DNA of 64,000 bases from Taenia hydatigena (taxonomy: Eukaryota > Platyhelminthes > Cestoda > Cyclophyllidea > Taeniidae): NCBI GenBank assembly GCA_036345935.2, contig JADWOT020000007.1, forward strand, positions 1,440,798 to 1,504,797. Direction: 5' to 3'. Below, in pieces: positions 54,371 through 64,000 of this stretch. The position numbers and the translations under genes were made by a program. Position 1 is the stretch's first letter, and every line of letters begins with the position of its first letter. Below the pieces are notes generated by a model. The model did not search any database, had not been told where the DNA came from, and saw nothing but the letters and a program-made list of their open reading frames with translations.

Positions 54371-57300
54371 GTTTGAGTCAAAGCAATGTACATTTGGTGG
54401 TAAAGTTCGTGTTATAATACTCCAAAAGAGTAAGAAGATGCATTCACGTATGCGTCGAGTTAAGATAAATTACTGTTAAAGAATTAGTAAGACGATAAAA
54501 AGGTTAAAAAGAAGCTAACCACAATTAATTACCCACTGGTTTGGTAGAAAACACTGATAAATGTCTAACTTTTGCATCTAATGCGAGCAGAAAATTGAGA
54601 CGAGAACACTGTTTATTCAGTAGTGTTGATGAGAGAATACGGGTATTGCAATAGTTCTTGCGACCTTTGTTAAACCTATAACAAAAAGTTCGCAATAATT
54701 TTCTGCGCCTGAAAAGAATGCGACGGTCAGTCTGGTATTCATTGAGTGCTAGCCCGCGTTTAAAGAGGGTATATTCTGAGGTGTTGACCAAGATTTGCAG
54801 GTATCGGTGGTAGGTTTTGCTTAAAATCAACATCGGCTTAGAGTTATCGCCATTTCGGCTTTGTAATCCTGAATATTTTGATAAAGGGGAGGATATCATC
54901 AAATGAAGTATACGACATTATAATCGAAAACCAATGGTGAGGTTTTCAGCAGGCATTGGAGGAAGAAAGCTTCGTGAGTGTTCATAACGCATTATCTGGA
55001 ATACGTGGTTCCTATCTGACAGCACAAAATTTCTTTTTCTTTGGTCAGTTTTTCATTCTGTGTGTTTACCTCGGCTCTGCAAAAATTCTACGACTACTCT
55101 ACACTTTGGTCGTTCCTTATCAATATTGCCGTAACCGAGTTTTTCATGTGATCGTGCATATGAGGTGATTGCACTAATAACCTCTGGGAATAGTTTCAAC
55201 TAATTTTTCTGTTTAGCTCATACTATTTGAATTAGATATTTTAATCATCATTACTACTGCCACTCTTAAATTGCTATCCACCTTTATGTAATTTTGTGCT
55301 TTTGCTTCCTCGTTTTTCGTTGCGGTTCATTTGATAGAAGGGCAGCGATTTTTCATTAATTTGGGTAGCAGCTTCTATTTACTCTAACTTTTCCTATTAG
55401 CCGAGTTTAGTTACACTTACGAAAGATGACTGCTGACACGAAAATCGCAAAATATGGCTCCACTATGCCAGTCAACACGCAACTCGTCCGATAATTACTC
55501 CTGCATTTCATAATCCATCGGGTGGTCCCACTCATGTTGGGTGTGATAAAAACGACTCCAAAGTAAGGTACTTTATGTTGCGTGAGATTGCATTTCATTT
55601 GCACAAGTCTTCAAGACAACATTTTTTCGTGTTTGTCTCCCGCCTGGTCATGAAATTCGTTATTGTGCTCTAAGCTCAGCCGATCACATAAGGCATGGTC
55701 AAGAATTATTGAAGTGCACAATAGGCAATAGAAACGATCTAATGGCCAGTTGTTGACCTCGTACTGTCTTTAGGGCTACTTCCATTGGGTCTATCACATA
55801 GTTAAAAGTTTTCGCGTGTTTTGTGCTCTTGTTATTTACTTTGTCCGATCAAGCGAATGGGTTTTATCTGTCGAAATTAAAATTAAAACAGCAATCATCG
55901 TTGCAGTTCTCGCCTCGCATGCACTTTACGTATTGTGCCTTTTCTTGCTGGTAGAAATTAAAAATGCAGTACCTTCCGTTTTCCGCCTTGTTCCACCTTA
56001 CTGCTTTGTGGGTTTAAGCGAAAGTAGTTCAGTGTTGTCATGGCAATCAATCTACTTGATCATGTAGTTTGCACATGGAGAATGTAGGACAGAATAGCTA
56101 TTTTTGATATATTTCACGGCTACTTGCTTTTGCAATAAATACTCTCTTAAAACTGTTACTCCTTCCTGCATCCTTCCTCAAGTACACGTGTAGTTGGGTA
56201 TGGTGAGCGAACGGAGGTAGACAGACAAGTAATTATGCACACGCACCTTGATAAACGTCTATAAAAGGACACTTTTAACAAAAGTTTAGGTCGGAGGAAA
56301 TTCAAACAATAATATGCAGGCTAGTTTTTCAATTTCATTTAACTTATTTGTGTGCACTCACTGCAATGAAGTTGAAGAGGGTACTTTTTGCTACACAGTA
56401 TACGTTTGTAATTCTGGCATTGTCCATCATTGCAGAAATGTGCAAGGTTGCCATATCCACATTTGCAACTATTGTGCAGCACCATTTATGACAGTTTGAT
56501 TAACGTCAGTGAATTAGGCATAAACAATGAATCTAGCAAACTCTAACTCACTTAAATTGGGCTAATATTCACTAACAAGTCGAAACCATTACGTGTTCCT
56601 TGGTGAGCTAACAAAACCAAGTTCTGTACGAATTTCTCACAATTTCCTGTTGTTCAATCACTGCTGTGAACATATAAGACCAAAGGGAATCAGTATTATT
56701 ACTACGTACTTGAGCTGTGCGAGAAATAAGAATAGGCAAAGAGTATGGCTTATAAACAGGCACCGTAAAAACGATGAATGCTGATGTAGCCAAAATCTCA
56801 TCATCCGTTGGGTGGATCCACTTGAATCAGGTGTGGCTAGGGTGTCTTCAAATGAACGTGCCGTAATTCCTACGTTGGAATGCAACCCATTCTCTTAAGC
56901 ACCCAAGTCTCCTTTTTCGCATTGTCTTTGACTGCTTGAATAAGGCGCTTGTTATTGCGTCAAACAGATGACATGCAGTAGCAAGAAGTCGGCTAATCTG
57001 TTAAGTGTAAAAGTCTGTCGAGCAGTGCTAACGCTCAAGACCGAACCTATAATCTTAAGTGCTGTAAAAGCTGTATTGAAATTCATTGCCTTAAGTCTGC
57101 AGCTGGCTAATGAATTTGAAGCCATACTACTTCTGGTGGTTTATGAAGTGAGATGGAACGCGATATGACACACACGTGCCAACGCTGCCCTTTTTGGCGA
57201 ATGTCTTTTGTAGTTATGTTGGACTAAGAGCTCCCTTAAGATGGCTGATAGATTTAATCTGTAGGTCCATGGCAAATCTTCATGCAGCCTCGAGCAGTGC

Positions 57301-58450
57301 ACTGCGCTTACTACCCGGTCTCTATAATGTTTGCGAATTTATGTTGCGGAGCTTACACCTCGTGTCCATTTGCAAAATTAAGGCGACTAGTATCGTTTCA
57401 TTTATCATTAAGCGAAGTGAAATATAAGGCCAGTCCCAGTCGCGATAATAATTTTTGCATTGGCATTATTGTAATAGACATTCAAAAGTCCTGTGCATAC
57501 TAATAAAGGGAAAACTCGCATCGTATTCTCATCTTACATCACTCCAATCGGTGAATGTACGCATATTCTCAGCGAGTATACCAAATCGCCAGATATTTGT
57601 GCAATGTTTCGTAGAGCCAAACAATGAAGAAAATTGTTTAATTTGCAATCAACATAATATTGTGCAGGTTTTGTGCCATGCCTCTGCCCAACCGCAAGCA
57701 GTACATTAAATGGAATGTAAGTCACCCATTTTTGTTCCTGCCTGAAGTAGAGTTTTACCTTCACTATCAATATGACCGCTCCCAAACCCCAACCCTCACT
57801 TTATGATTTGTGTCGTTTGCCTTAAAAGAACATCTTATTATTAGAGTGGTTTCCGTCTTTCCTGATGATTAATAGGCAACGCTTTGGAGGAATGACCCAT
57901 TCCGTGAAGGATTGGCACCTGTCTACATGTTTATAGATAATGACCAGCTCTTAGACTATCAGAAGGCGGAGAAGAATGGAAAGTGTTAGGGCAGGTGGAG
58001 ACCAAAGAAAAAAAAAGGAAACTTTGGGCATTTTTATTGCAAATATGACTACAGAGGCCATCGATTAACATTCATCTCAGTACTCTTAAGCGCAACAAGG
58101 TAAAAGATCGAGTCAACAGGCGCTTCGACACTGTGAAGTAAAAGGGGGCACTCAATTATTTTACTACTCTATAGATGTGAAGACGCGCACACAACGCATC
58201 TGAGGGGTTTTCTTTGTGCCTCTCACAAACATTCATAATGGTACCGTGGCACTTCTACACCTACATTTCTGTTACCCACACTACCGCATGGTCTCCACAC
58301 CACTGCTCACACCAAGGCTAGCCTACAAAGGCGCAAACCTGGAGCCAGCAGTGTGCATCATCGTTCGCGGGTGTGTATTAGCCAGCTAATGAGAAGAAGG
58401 AGCAGAAAGCGGTGGCAGTTTCTGGTTGGATAGAAGCATTTTAGTAATAG
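54371..58450. other. no recognisable gene; one diverged repeat pair
   Basis: The minus frame 54525-54902 is basic and unassigned. A plus frame at 55450-55566 ends at a GTAAGG donor-like site but follows an in-frame TGA. About 58 bp at 55508-55566 resemble 56799-56857 without gaps (CATCGGGTGG against CGTTGGGTGG and onward), so this may be part of a repeat rather than an exon. The plus frame 56314-56499 is Cys-rich but shows no zinc-finger spacing. Confidence 0.35.
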
Positions 58451-58497
58451 TGCGGATTGGAAAGATGCTCCTGAAGAATAGCCGTAGTAGATATAAA
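58451..58497 (+). promoter_or_regulatory. HSP70 core promoter: inverted CCAAT and TATA box
   Basis: ATTGG at 58456-58460 and TATAAA at 58492-58497 precede the HSP70 start codon by 108 and 71 bp. This is normal spacing for a short 5' UTR. No array of NGAAN heat-shock units was found in the 250 bp upstream, so a strong heat response is not evident from the sequence. Confidence 0.5.
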
Positions 58498-58567
58498 GCG
58501 ATGTTATGGTCGTGACATTCATCATCATCAAGCTGTAGGCGTAAGCAGTTGAACATCCCGTAAAGCT

Positions 58568-60400
58568 ATGGCAACTAGTCCAGCTATCGGTATCGACTTG
58601 GGAACAGTCTTCTCATGTGTTGGCGTGTTTCAGAATGGCAGAGTAGAAATCATTACCAACGACCAAGGTTCACGCACAACGCCCAGTTATGTAGCCTTCA
58701 CAGACAACGAACGTATCATCGGTGAGGCCGCAAAGAATCAGGCGGCAATGAACCCCACCAATACCGTGTTCGACATTAAGCGTCTAATAGGACGTCGTTT
58801 CGATGACGAAGCAGTGCAAGAAAGCATTAAGCACTGGCCGTTTAAGGTTATAAATGCGAGAGGGATACCGAAGATTGAAGTACGGATTCGCGGCAAGGCA
58901 GAGCAGTTTATTGCTGAACAGATCTCATCTATAGTGCTGTCGAAAATGAAGGAGACGGCAGAGGCTTATTTGGGCAAGAAGGTAACGAACGCGGTAATTA
59001 CAGTGCCGGCGTACTTTAATGTTAATCAACGGCAGGCCACTATAGATGCAGGAAAATTGGCGGGCTTGAATGTGTTGCGTCTCATCAATGAGCCAACAGC
59101 AGCCGCCCTTGCGTATGGCCTAGAAAAAAGGAGCGACAAGCAGCGCAATGTGCTGGTGTTCGATTTGGGTGGCGGCACCTTTGATGTGTCCATTTTGTCC
59201 ATTGAGAAGGGAAAATTTGAAGTGAAGGCGGTTGGTGGTGACACGCACCTGGGCGGTGAGGACTTTGATTCTCGAATGGTGGACCACTTTGTGGGATTAT
59301 TTAATCAACAGCACAAGGGGACAGATTTGGCATCCAACAAGAAGGCTATTAGTCGCCTAAAGAAGGCGTGTGAGACAGCAAAGAAGATGCTGTGTTCGTC
59401 CAAGTACGCGAGCATAGACCTGGAATCCTTGCATGGGGACATCGATTTCAAGGCGTCCATCACAAGGGCCAGATTTGAAGAGCTATGCTTGGACCTCTTT
59501 CTTAAAGCGATGGATGCGGTGAAGACTGCGCTGGGTGATGCGAAGCTGAACAAAACTGACATTCACGAAATAGTGTTGGTTGGTGGATCGACGCGCATTC
59601 CCAAGGTGGAGGAGTTGTTACGGGAATTCTTTGGTGAATGTACAATAAACAAGTCCATTGATCCAGACCAGGCAGTGGCTTACGGTGCGGCGCTGCTGGC
59701 GTCCAATTTGGCTGGTGACAAGCCAGAGATGGTACAGGATTTGATGCTGCTAGATGTGACCCCACTGTCACTGGGTGTGGTGACGACAGGTGGGTTGATG
59801 ACGACGCTGATAAAGCGCAACTCAAGAATCCCAGTAAAGAAGACAAAGTTCTTCTCAACCTGTGTAGACAATCAACCAGTTGTGCTGATCCAGGTATACG
59901 AGGGTGAGCGTCCGATAGCGGAAGACAACTACTTGTTGGGCAAGTTCCAATTATCAGGAATCCCTCCTGCACCACGTGGTGAACCCCAGATTGAGGTGAC
60001 CTTCGACATTGATGTGAATGGCGTTCTCAATGTGTCGGCGGTGGACAAGTCGGCAAGAAAGCAGAACAGCATCACCATCACTGCTGACACGGGTCGTCTC
60101 TCAGAGGAAGAAATAGAGCAAATGTTGAACGATGCAGAGAAGTACAAGCAGGCAGATGAGAAGCAAAGGAGCAAAATGGAGGCAAAGGTAAAGTTAGAGG
60201 GCTTCATCTTTAGCATAATATCAAAAATGGAGAGCGAAGAGATGAATCAAATATCATCAAAAGAGTCGATTGAGAATATACTTGCAATGTGTGAGTCAAT
60301 GCTTAAGTGGGTGGACATCGACCAGGATGCAACGAAAGAGGACTACGAACTCAAGTGTAAAATACTGAAGACTCTGTACTCGGCTACGGCAACAAAATAA
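58568..60400 (+). CDS. hsp70: divergent cytosolic-type HSP70, intronless, no EEVD tail
   Basis: HSP70 proteins are ATP-driven chaperones that bind unfolded polypeptides with J-protein and exchange-factor partners. The 610-residue frame is uninterrupted. The ATPase domain (1-385) carries the three family signatures: IDLGTVFS (9-16), [13 protein letters not shown] (198-210) and [13 protein letters not shown] (335-347). Key residues D10, K71, E175, D199 and T204 are present. The linker VQDLMLLDV (389-397) and substrate-binding domain (398-508) are well conserved, and the lid begins near 511. Odd points: residue 14 is Val where Thr is usual, and the chain stops at SATATK, so the GGMP-rich tail and the EEVD that binds TPR co-chaperones are missing (usual length about 640-650). 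That fits the cestode-specific expanded HSP70 group. The intact frame suggests function; intronless structure is common in inducible HSP70 genes. The ATG sits in a good context (AAAGCTATGG). Confidence 0.97.
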   Translation: MATSPAIGIDLGTVFSCVGVFQNGRVEIITNDQGSRTTPSYVAFTDNERIIGEAAKNQAAMNPTNTVFDIKRLIGRRFDDEAVQESIKHWPFKVINARGIPKIEVRIRGKAEQFIAEQISSIVLSKMKETAEAYLGKKVTNAVITVPAYFNVNQRQATIDAGKLAGLNVLRLINEPTAAALAYGLEKRSDKQRNVLVFDLGGGTFDVSILSIEKGKFEVKAVGGDTHLGGEDFDSRMVDHFVGLFNQQHKGTDLASNKKAISRLKKACETAKKMLCSSKYASIDLESLHGDIDFKASITRARFEELCLDLFLKAMDAVKTALGDAKLNKTDIHEIVLVGGSTRIPKVEELLREFFGECTINKSIDPDQAVAYGAALLASNLAGDKPEMVQDLMLLDVTPLSLGVVTTGGLMTTLIKRNSRIPVKKTKFFSTCVDNQPVVLIQVYEGERPIAEDNYLLGKFQLSGIPPAPRGEPQIEVTFDIDVNGVLNVSAVDKSARKQNSITITADTGRLSEEEIEQMLNDAEKYKQADEKQRSKMEAKVKLEGFIFSIISKMESEEMNQISSKESIENILAMCESMLKWVDIDQDATKEDYELKCKILKTLYSATATK

Positions 60401-60521
60401 CCATATTTGCAAGTATGAAAAGCCAACAGAACGAACCGGTGCACGAAGTATGAGCTTTTAGCTTAACTCGGCAAAATGCGAGGTCACAAATGTATAAAGT
60501 ATGACAATTTGGGTGTAATTA

Positions 60522-60536
60522 CCTAACCCCTAACCC
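60522..60536 (-). repeat. two telomere-like units
   Basis: CCTAACCCCTAACCC is two TTAGGG-type units (minus strand) with one extra base, just after the HSP70 gene. It is too short to be more than a curiosity. Confidence 0.4.
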
Positions 60537-60587
60537 ACGGCGATTTGTTACAATGATGCATTCAATCGCCTGCAGGTTCAGGCATTC

Positions 60588-60757
60588 ATTAAAGCTTTCA
60601 CACACCTGTCTTTTGCTTTATTTACCCATGCCATCCAGACAAGTGTAAATATAGTCCTTTAGGTATGCACTGTTATGACCAAAGGAGTTAGTAGTGGATA
60701 GAAAAATCCGGCATGACCCTGATTACCGTTTAAATGGCTTCCTAAATTCGCAATAAA
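60588..60757 (+). terminator. candidate poly(A) signals of HSP70
   Basis: ATTAAA at 60588-60593 and AATAAA at 60752-60757 lie about 190 and 350 bp after the HSP70 stop codon. The second is the canonical form. Which one is used cannot be told. Confidence 0.4.
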
Positions 60758-63631
60758 AAGTTTTACAGTCTTATGCTACAATGCGCTGATATTCTGAATT
60801 AACATGGACTTGCGATAAAAAGGGTGGCAGAAGCACACACAGCAACCGGGTGTATAGCGGCAGAGGCGGGACCCAAGATAGAAGGCCCCCGATGGCGTGA
60901 CACCTTGACTGCATGACTTTAGAACATTAACAGACCCTTGCCAGCATGGATGGTGAAGGGTAGACATTCGTACTCTACAAGAAGCGTGAAAGCAAAAGTC
61001 ATTGTTTGAACTAAAACACAGGCTTCTAGGAATATTGTGTCGAACATATTTCAACCTTTTCTTATATTGGTGGTCTACAGTTTGCAGGTTAAAGTAACAA
61101 GCTTAAAAAATGCTTGTATGCATCTTAGAACTATAATCCTTTTCAACGCTAACAACCCTTGAAGTCAGGAATCATGAAGGTATGTGAAGAATATGTAACG
61201 ACTTCAAAGTTAATGCAAGACCTTGTCAATTACAGAAAGTTTGATTCAGAAATCACTGCTCGTAAAAGAAGGGGAGTCATACCCTCACCTCTTTCAGTAT
61301 AGGCCAAGAGCTTTTTTACGTCTAAAATGGCTAGATCATTTGTCTCTATTTGGAGGCTACACATCCTAATTCAGCAATTACCTCGGGCAAAATGGTAGAC
61401 AACACAGTAGTGCGAATGGCGAAAATTACGGAGCTGCTTGAAAAAAGATAATATGAGATCAGTGCCCATGAATAATAAAATAATCCAGATTTATCATAGG
61501 CTTTACGTTTTTAAAGGAAACTGAACAAATCACTTCAGCAGGTAAGTTGGCAGCTTTGATACATGATATCGTTGCCAATGCCATGGGCAGTCTGTGTGAT
61601 CCAATTTCTTACTAGAATTGGAATTTGAGAACTACTGCTACTACAATTTGTCAGTAGCAATGCTGCCAAGATTGTAAAACATCCGCTATGTGGAACACAA
61701 GTGGGGTCATGAAATTTGCGGCCTTGTGGGTCATGGGTCAATCGTTCCGTCTGCTGGTCATGCTGATTAAATTGGAAACCCGGAGACTCAGTGCTGCCCT
61801 GATCTGCGTGAAGTTACTTTGGGTCAATACAGACGGACTTGAAGCGCGCTACCGGTCAAAGAAAGTTCATTATTAACCAACAGGCTCTACGCTGAGTCCA
61901 TTTTTGATGAAACCTAATGCAAAGCACTATAATTTTTGGTAAAACGCAAGAATGCGAAAGTGGCTCCCTAAAATGCCTTTTGATAAACAGGAGACATACA
62001 TATTTTAATTGTCTTCCTTTAAAACAGACTGGCCAGTACTTGGTCCACTGAAAGGAGTCCGATGTGTTCCGATGTCGGTCAACATCTTGACTTGTCATTA
62101 GTCGAGTGGCCTCTCACTTGCAGATCTTCTCGATTTCTGATTAAGCTCACCACTGCAGAGACCCATTAAGATAATGAGGTCAAGGTGAACATTTGTTTTG
62201 GGCAGGCAGGGTAAAGAAGTAGTCGAGACATGCTCGTTACCAATGCGCACAACATTTTTGTTCTCTACCATCAGGAGCAGGGAACTGCCACGTCAAATGT
62301 AACGCGGGTTTAGCCTTGATCAGGGCAGCTGACTTTTAAAAGAATGCTTGATTTTCTCCCCCATCTTCTTCCTTCTTGTGCTGTCCCCTAGGCTTCATTA
62401 GAACCTTCTCCTTTTTCTTTATTACTCACCTATCGGAAGCCTGTTACTAGTAGCGGATTAAATAGTCGATGGAGGGGCAAGTCTCTAGAATCTTCTCCTT
62501 TTTACTTATTACAGACCAAAGAATGGACTATCAACGTTGGCCCTCTAGTCTACACTTAATCTCATGTCATTTCGCATGGAAGTTGCTGTCAATTTTGCGC
62601 ATTCATGAAAGGTCTCGGTCCACTTTTCACCACCTAATGGCGTCATCAGCTAAAAGCCAGCTACTGTAATGGTTTGACCGAAAATTCTGTGATTAAGAAA
62701 GGTCAATAATTTGATCTGTGAGTGAATGGAATGGACGTTTGGTAGATCCTAATTTTCGTAGTTCTGCGCAACGGTCTTAAAGTAGGATGGGAGCAAAATT
62801 TAGCATTATTTTTAGGCCCAACGTTGGATGAAGAAAGAATTTTGTGCGTCCTCCTTTAATACATTTCCGCTTATAGGCCCATAAGCAGATGTGGCTTTTG
62901 ACTTGTCGTATTCGAGGTAAAAATGTAAAATTTTGGATTTGGTTATAGTCTTGGGTAAACAGTTGATTGTGCAGATCACACATCATGGAATTCGCAAAAA
63001 ATAAATTTGATTGGATGTGCAAATGAAAACATATTCTGAAAAGAGTAGTATCACAGCTCAAGCCTTGTTAATAGCCTGATTGTACCATTTACTGCGTTGC
63101 CACGTGCACTCTTTTCTGCAGTAATGCCAACAGCTGGCATCTGTATCTGCACGTTTCTTTTTCTCTGAGTTCGAATTCTAATCAGTCAACTAAACAAAAG
63201 AGTCTTTGAGGGCGATCATCAACGTGATTGCCCTGCCTACGTCCCAGCAACTCCAGGACCGTTATTGATCTCTCTCCACTGCGCTATATTTTAATAATGG
63301 CATCCTTAGTCTTCTCTATTTTCTATCCTCACAAAAGTGGCAGAATAAGTAGAGCTTGTGTATTTTCTCTCATTTCCTGCTGCTGTTATTCTCGCTATTT
63401 GGAAACCAATGCTCGGCTTTCACTTCTCGCATGATTTCCAGTGAAATGTTGTAATTTTTATGCAGACATAAAGTTGATCACCGATGAGCACAATATCATC
63501 TAATACATATTTTCTACGCATGACAATCACTGTTCACTTCAATTAGACCAAGCTATAGTAAGAACACTAAGTACAGACTTCCATTCCAATGTGTGCCATC
63601 ATTGGTCGCCTCCATGCTCGGTAGGCGCTAC
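60758..63631. other. no recognisable gene
   Basis: All frames are under about 95 codons and lack motifs. No tRNA, tandem array or repeat shared with the rest of the window was seen. Confidence 0.45.
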
Positions 63632-64000
63632 GCATCTATTTGTACTGGCTTGTGCGCCTGCCCCAATGACGAAGAAGAGAGGATGGTGGAGGATGCTTGA
63701 TGGCGAATAGTGAATGAAATGGTGTGTGGATAAATGGCTGGTAGGCGGATAAGAGGAGAAAGGAAACTATCATAAGCACTAATGCTTCCATTTGTTTGCT
63801 TCCATAAAAGTACAGGCATGGTTGGAAATCTAGAGATGTTGCTTGCTTTGAGTTGACGTTGACTGATTTGTCGCAATCGCATTTAATGGCGGGTAAGCAG
63901 ATATAAAGGTTATACTTGCTCTATATTTCCGATTTCTCTAGAGCCATTCCCGTCTGCGCATTGACTGCCTCACAACTAAATTTAACACTGTACAGAAAAT
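63632..64000 (-). repeat. interspersed repeat, copy 2 (cut by window end)
   Basis: This is the second copy of the repeat at 32455-32852, in the same orientation. It keeps a longer open minus frame (63628-63882) than the first copy and has lost the G-run cluster. It continues past the window edge. Confidence 0.7.

Overview
The window looks like nuclear DNA of a parasitic flatworm, most probably a tapeworm. Three observations point there. The only large intact gene is an intronless, divergent cytosolic HSP70 without the C-terminal GGMP repeats and EEVD tail, the type known to have expanded in cestodes. There is a secreted, threonine-rich, repeat-built mucin-like gene, a class familiar from tapeworm surfaces. 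Introns have GT/AG borders, and gene density is low among decayed repeats. The exact species cannot be read from the sequence.

Layout. Positions 1-9.4 kb hold no gene I recognise. From 9.4 to 11.9 kb is a composite interspersed repeat that ends in a 535-bp tandem duplication with a single N at the junction; parts of it recur at 34.4-35.0 kb and 40.1-41.5 kb. Two inverted arms of about 1.15 kb (13.24-14.39 and 30.16-31.28 kb) enclose a 15.8-kb segment. That segment carries a scattered tRNA cluster (decayed Met-like, an Arg-type body with a CAT anticodon, decayed Ser(GCT), intact Pro(TGG), intact Arg(CCG)) and, at its right end, a broken multi-exon copy of EXOSC10/Rrp6, the nuclear exosome 3'-5' exonuclease. 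From 31.3 to 43.7 kb the sequence is mainly decayed repeats.

The mucin-like gene lies on the minus strand at 43.75-45.15 kb. It is built from 49-residue repeats and is interrupted by a cluster of small indels. At 47.3-47.7 kb is a dead Ty3/Gypsy integrase fragment. At 50.2-54.4 kb a set of phase-compatible exons suggests an unidentified plus-strand gene. The HSP70 gene (58.57-60.40 kb) has a TATA box, an inverted CCAAT box and poly(A) signals. The window ends inside a repeat (63.6-64.0 kb) that also occurs at 32.5-32.9 kb.

The genes do not form a pathway. The region reads as a repeat-rich, gene-poor stretch in which lineage-specific families (HSP70, mucin), tRNA copies and a duplicated housekeeping gene have been copied and partly lost. 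No single striking new system stands out. The best leads are the anticodon-switched tRNA, the intron-containing EXOSC10 relic, the atypical HSP70 and the tandem duplication with the N at its seam.
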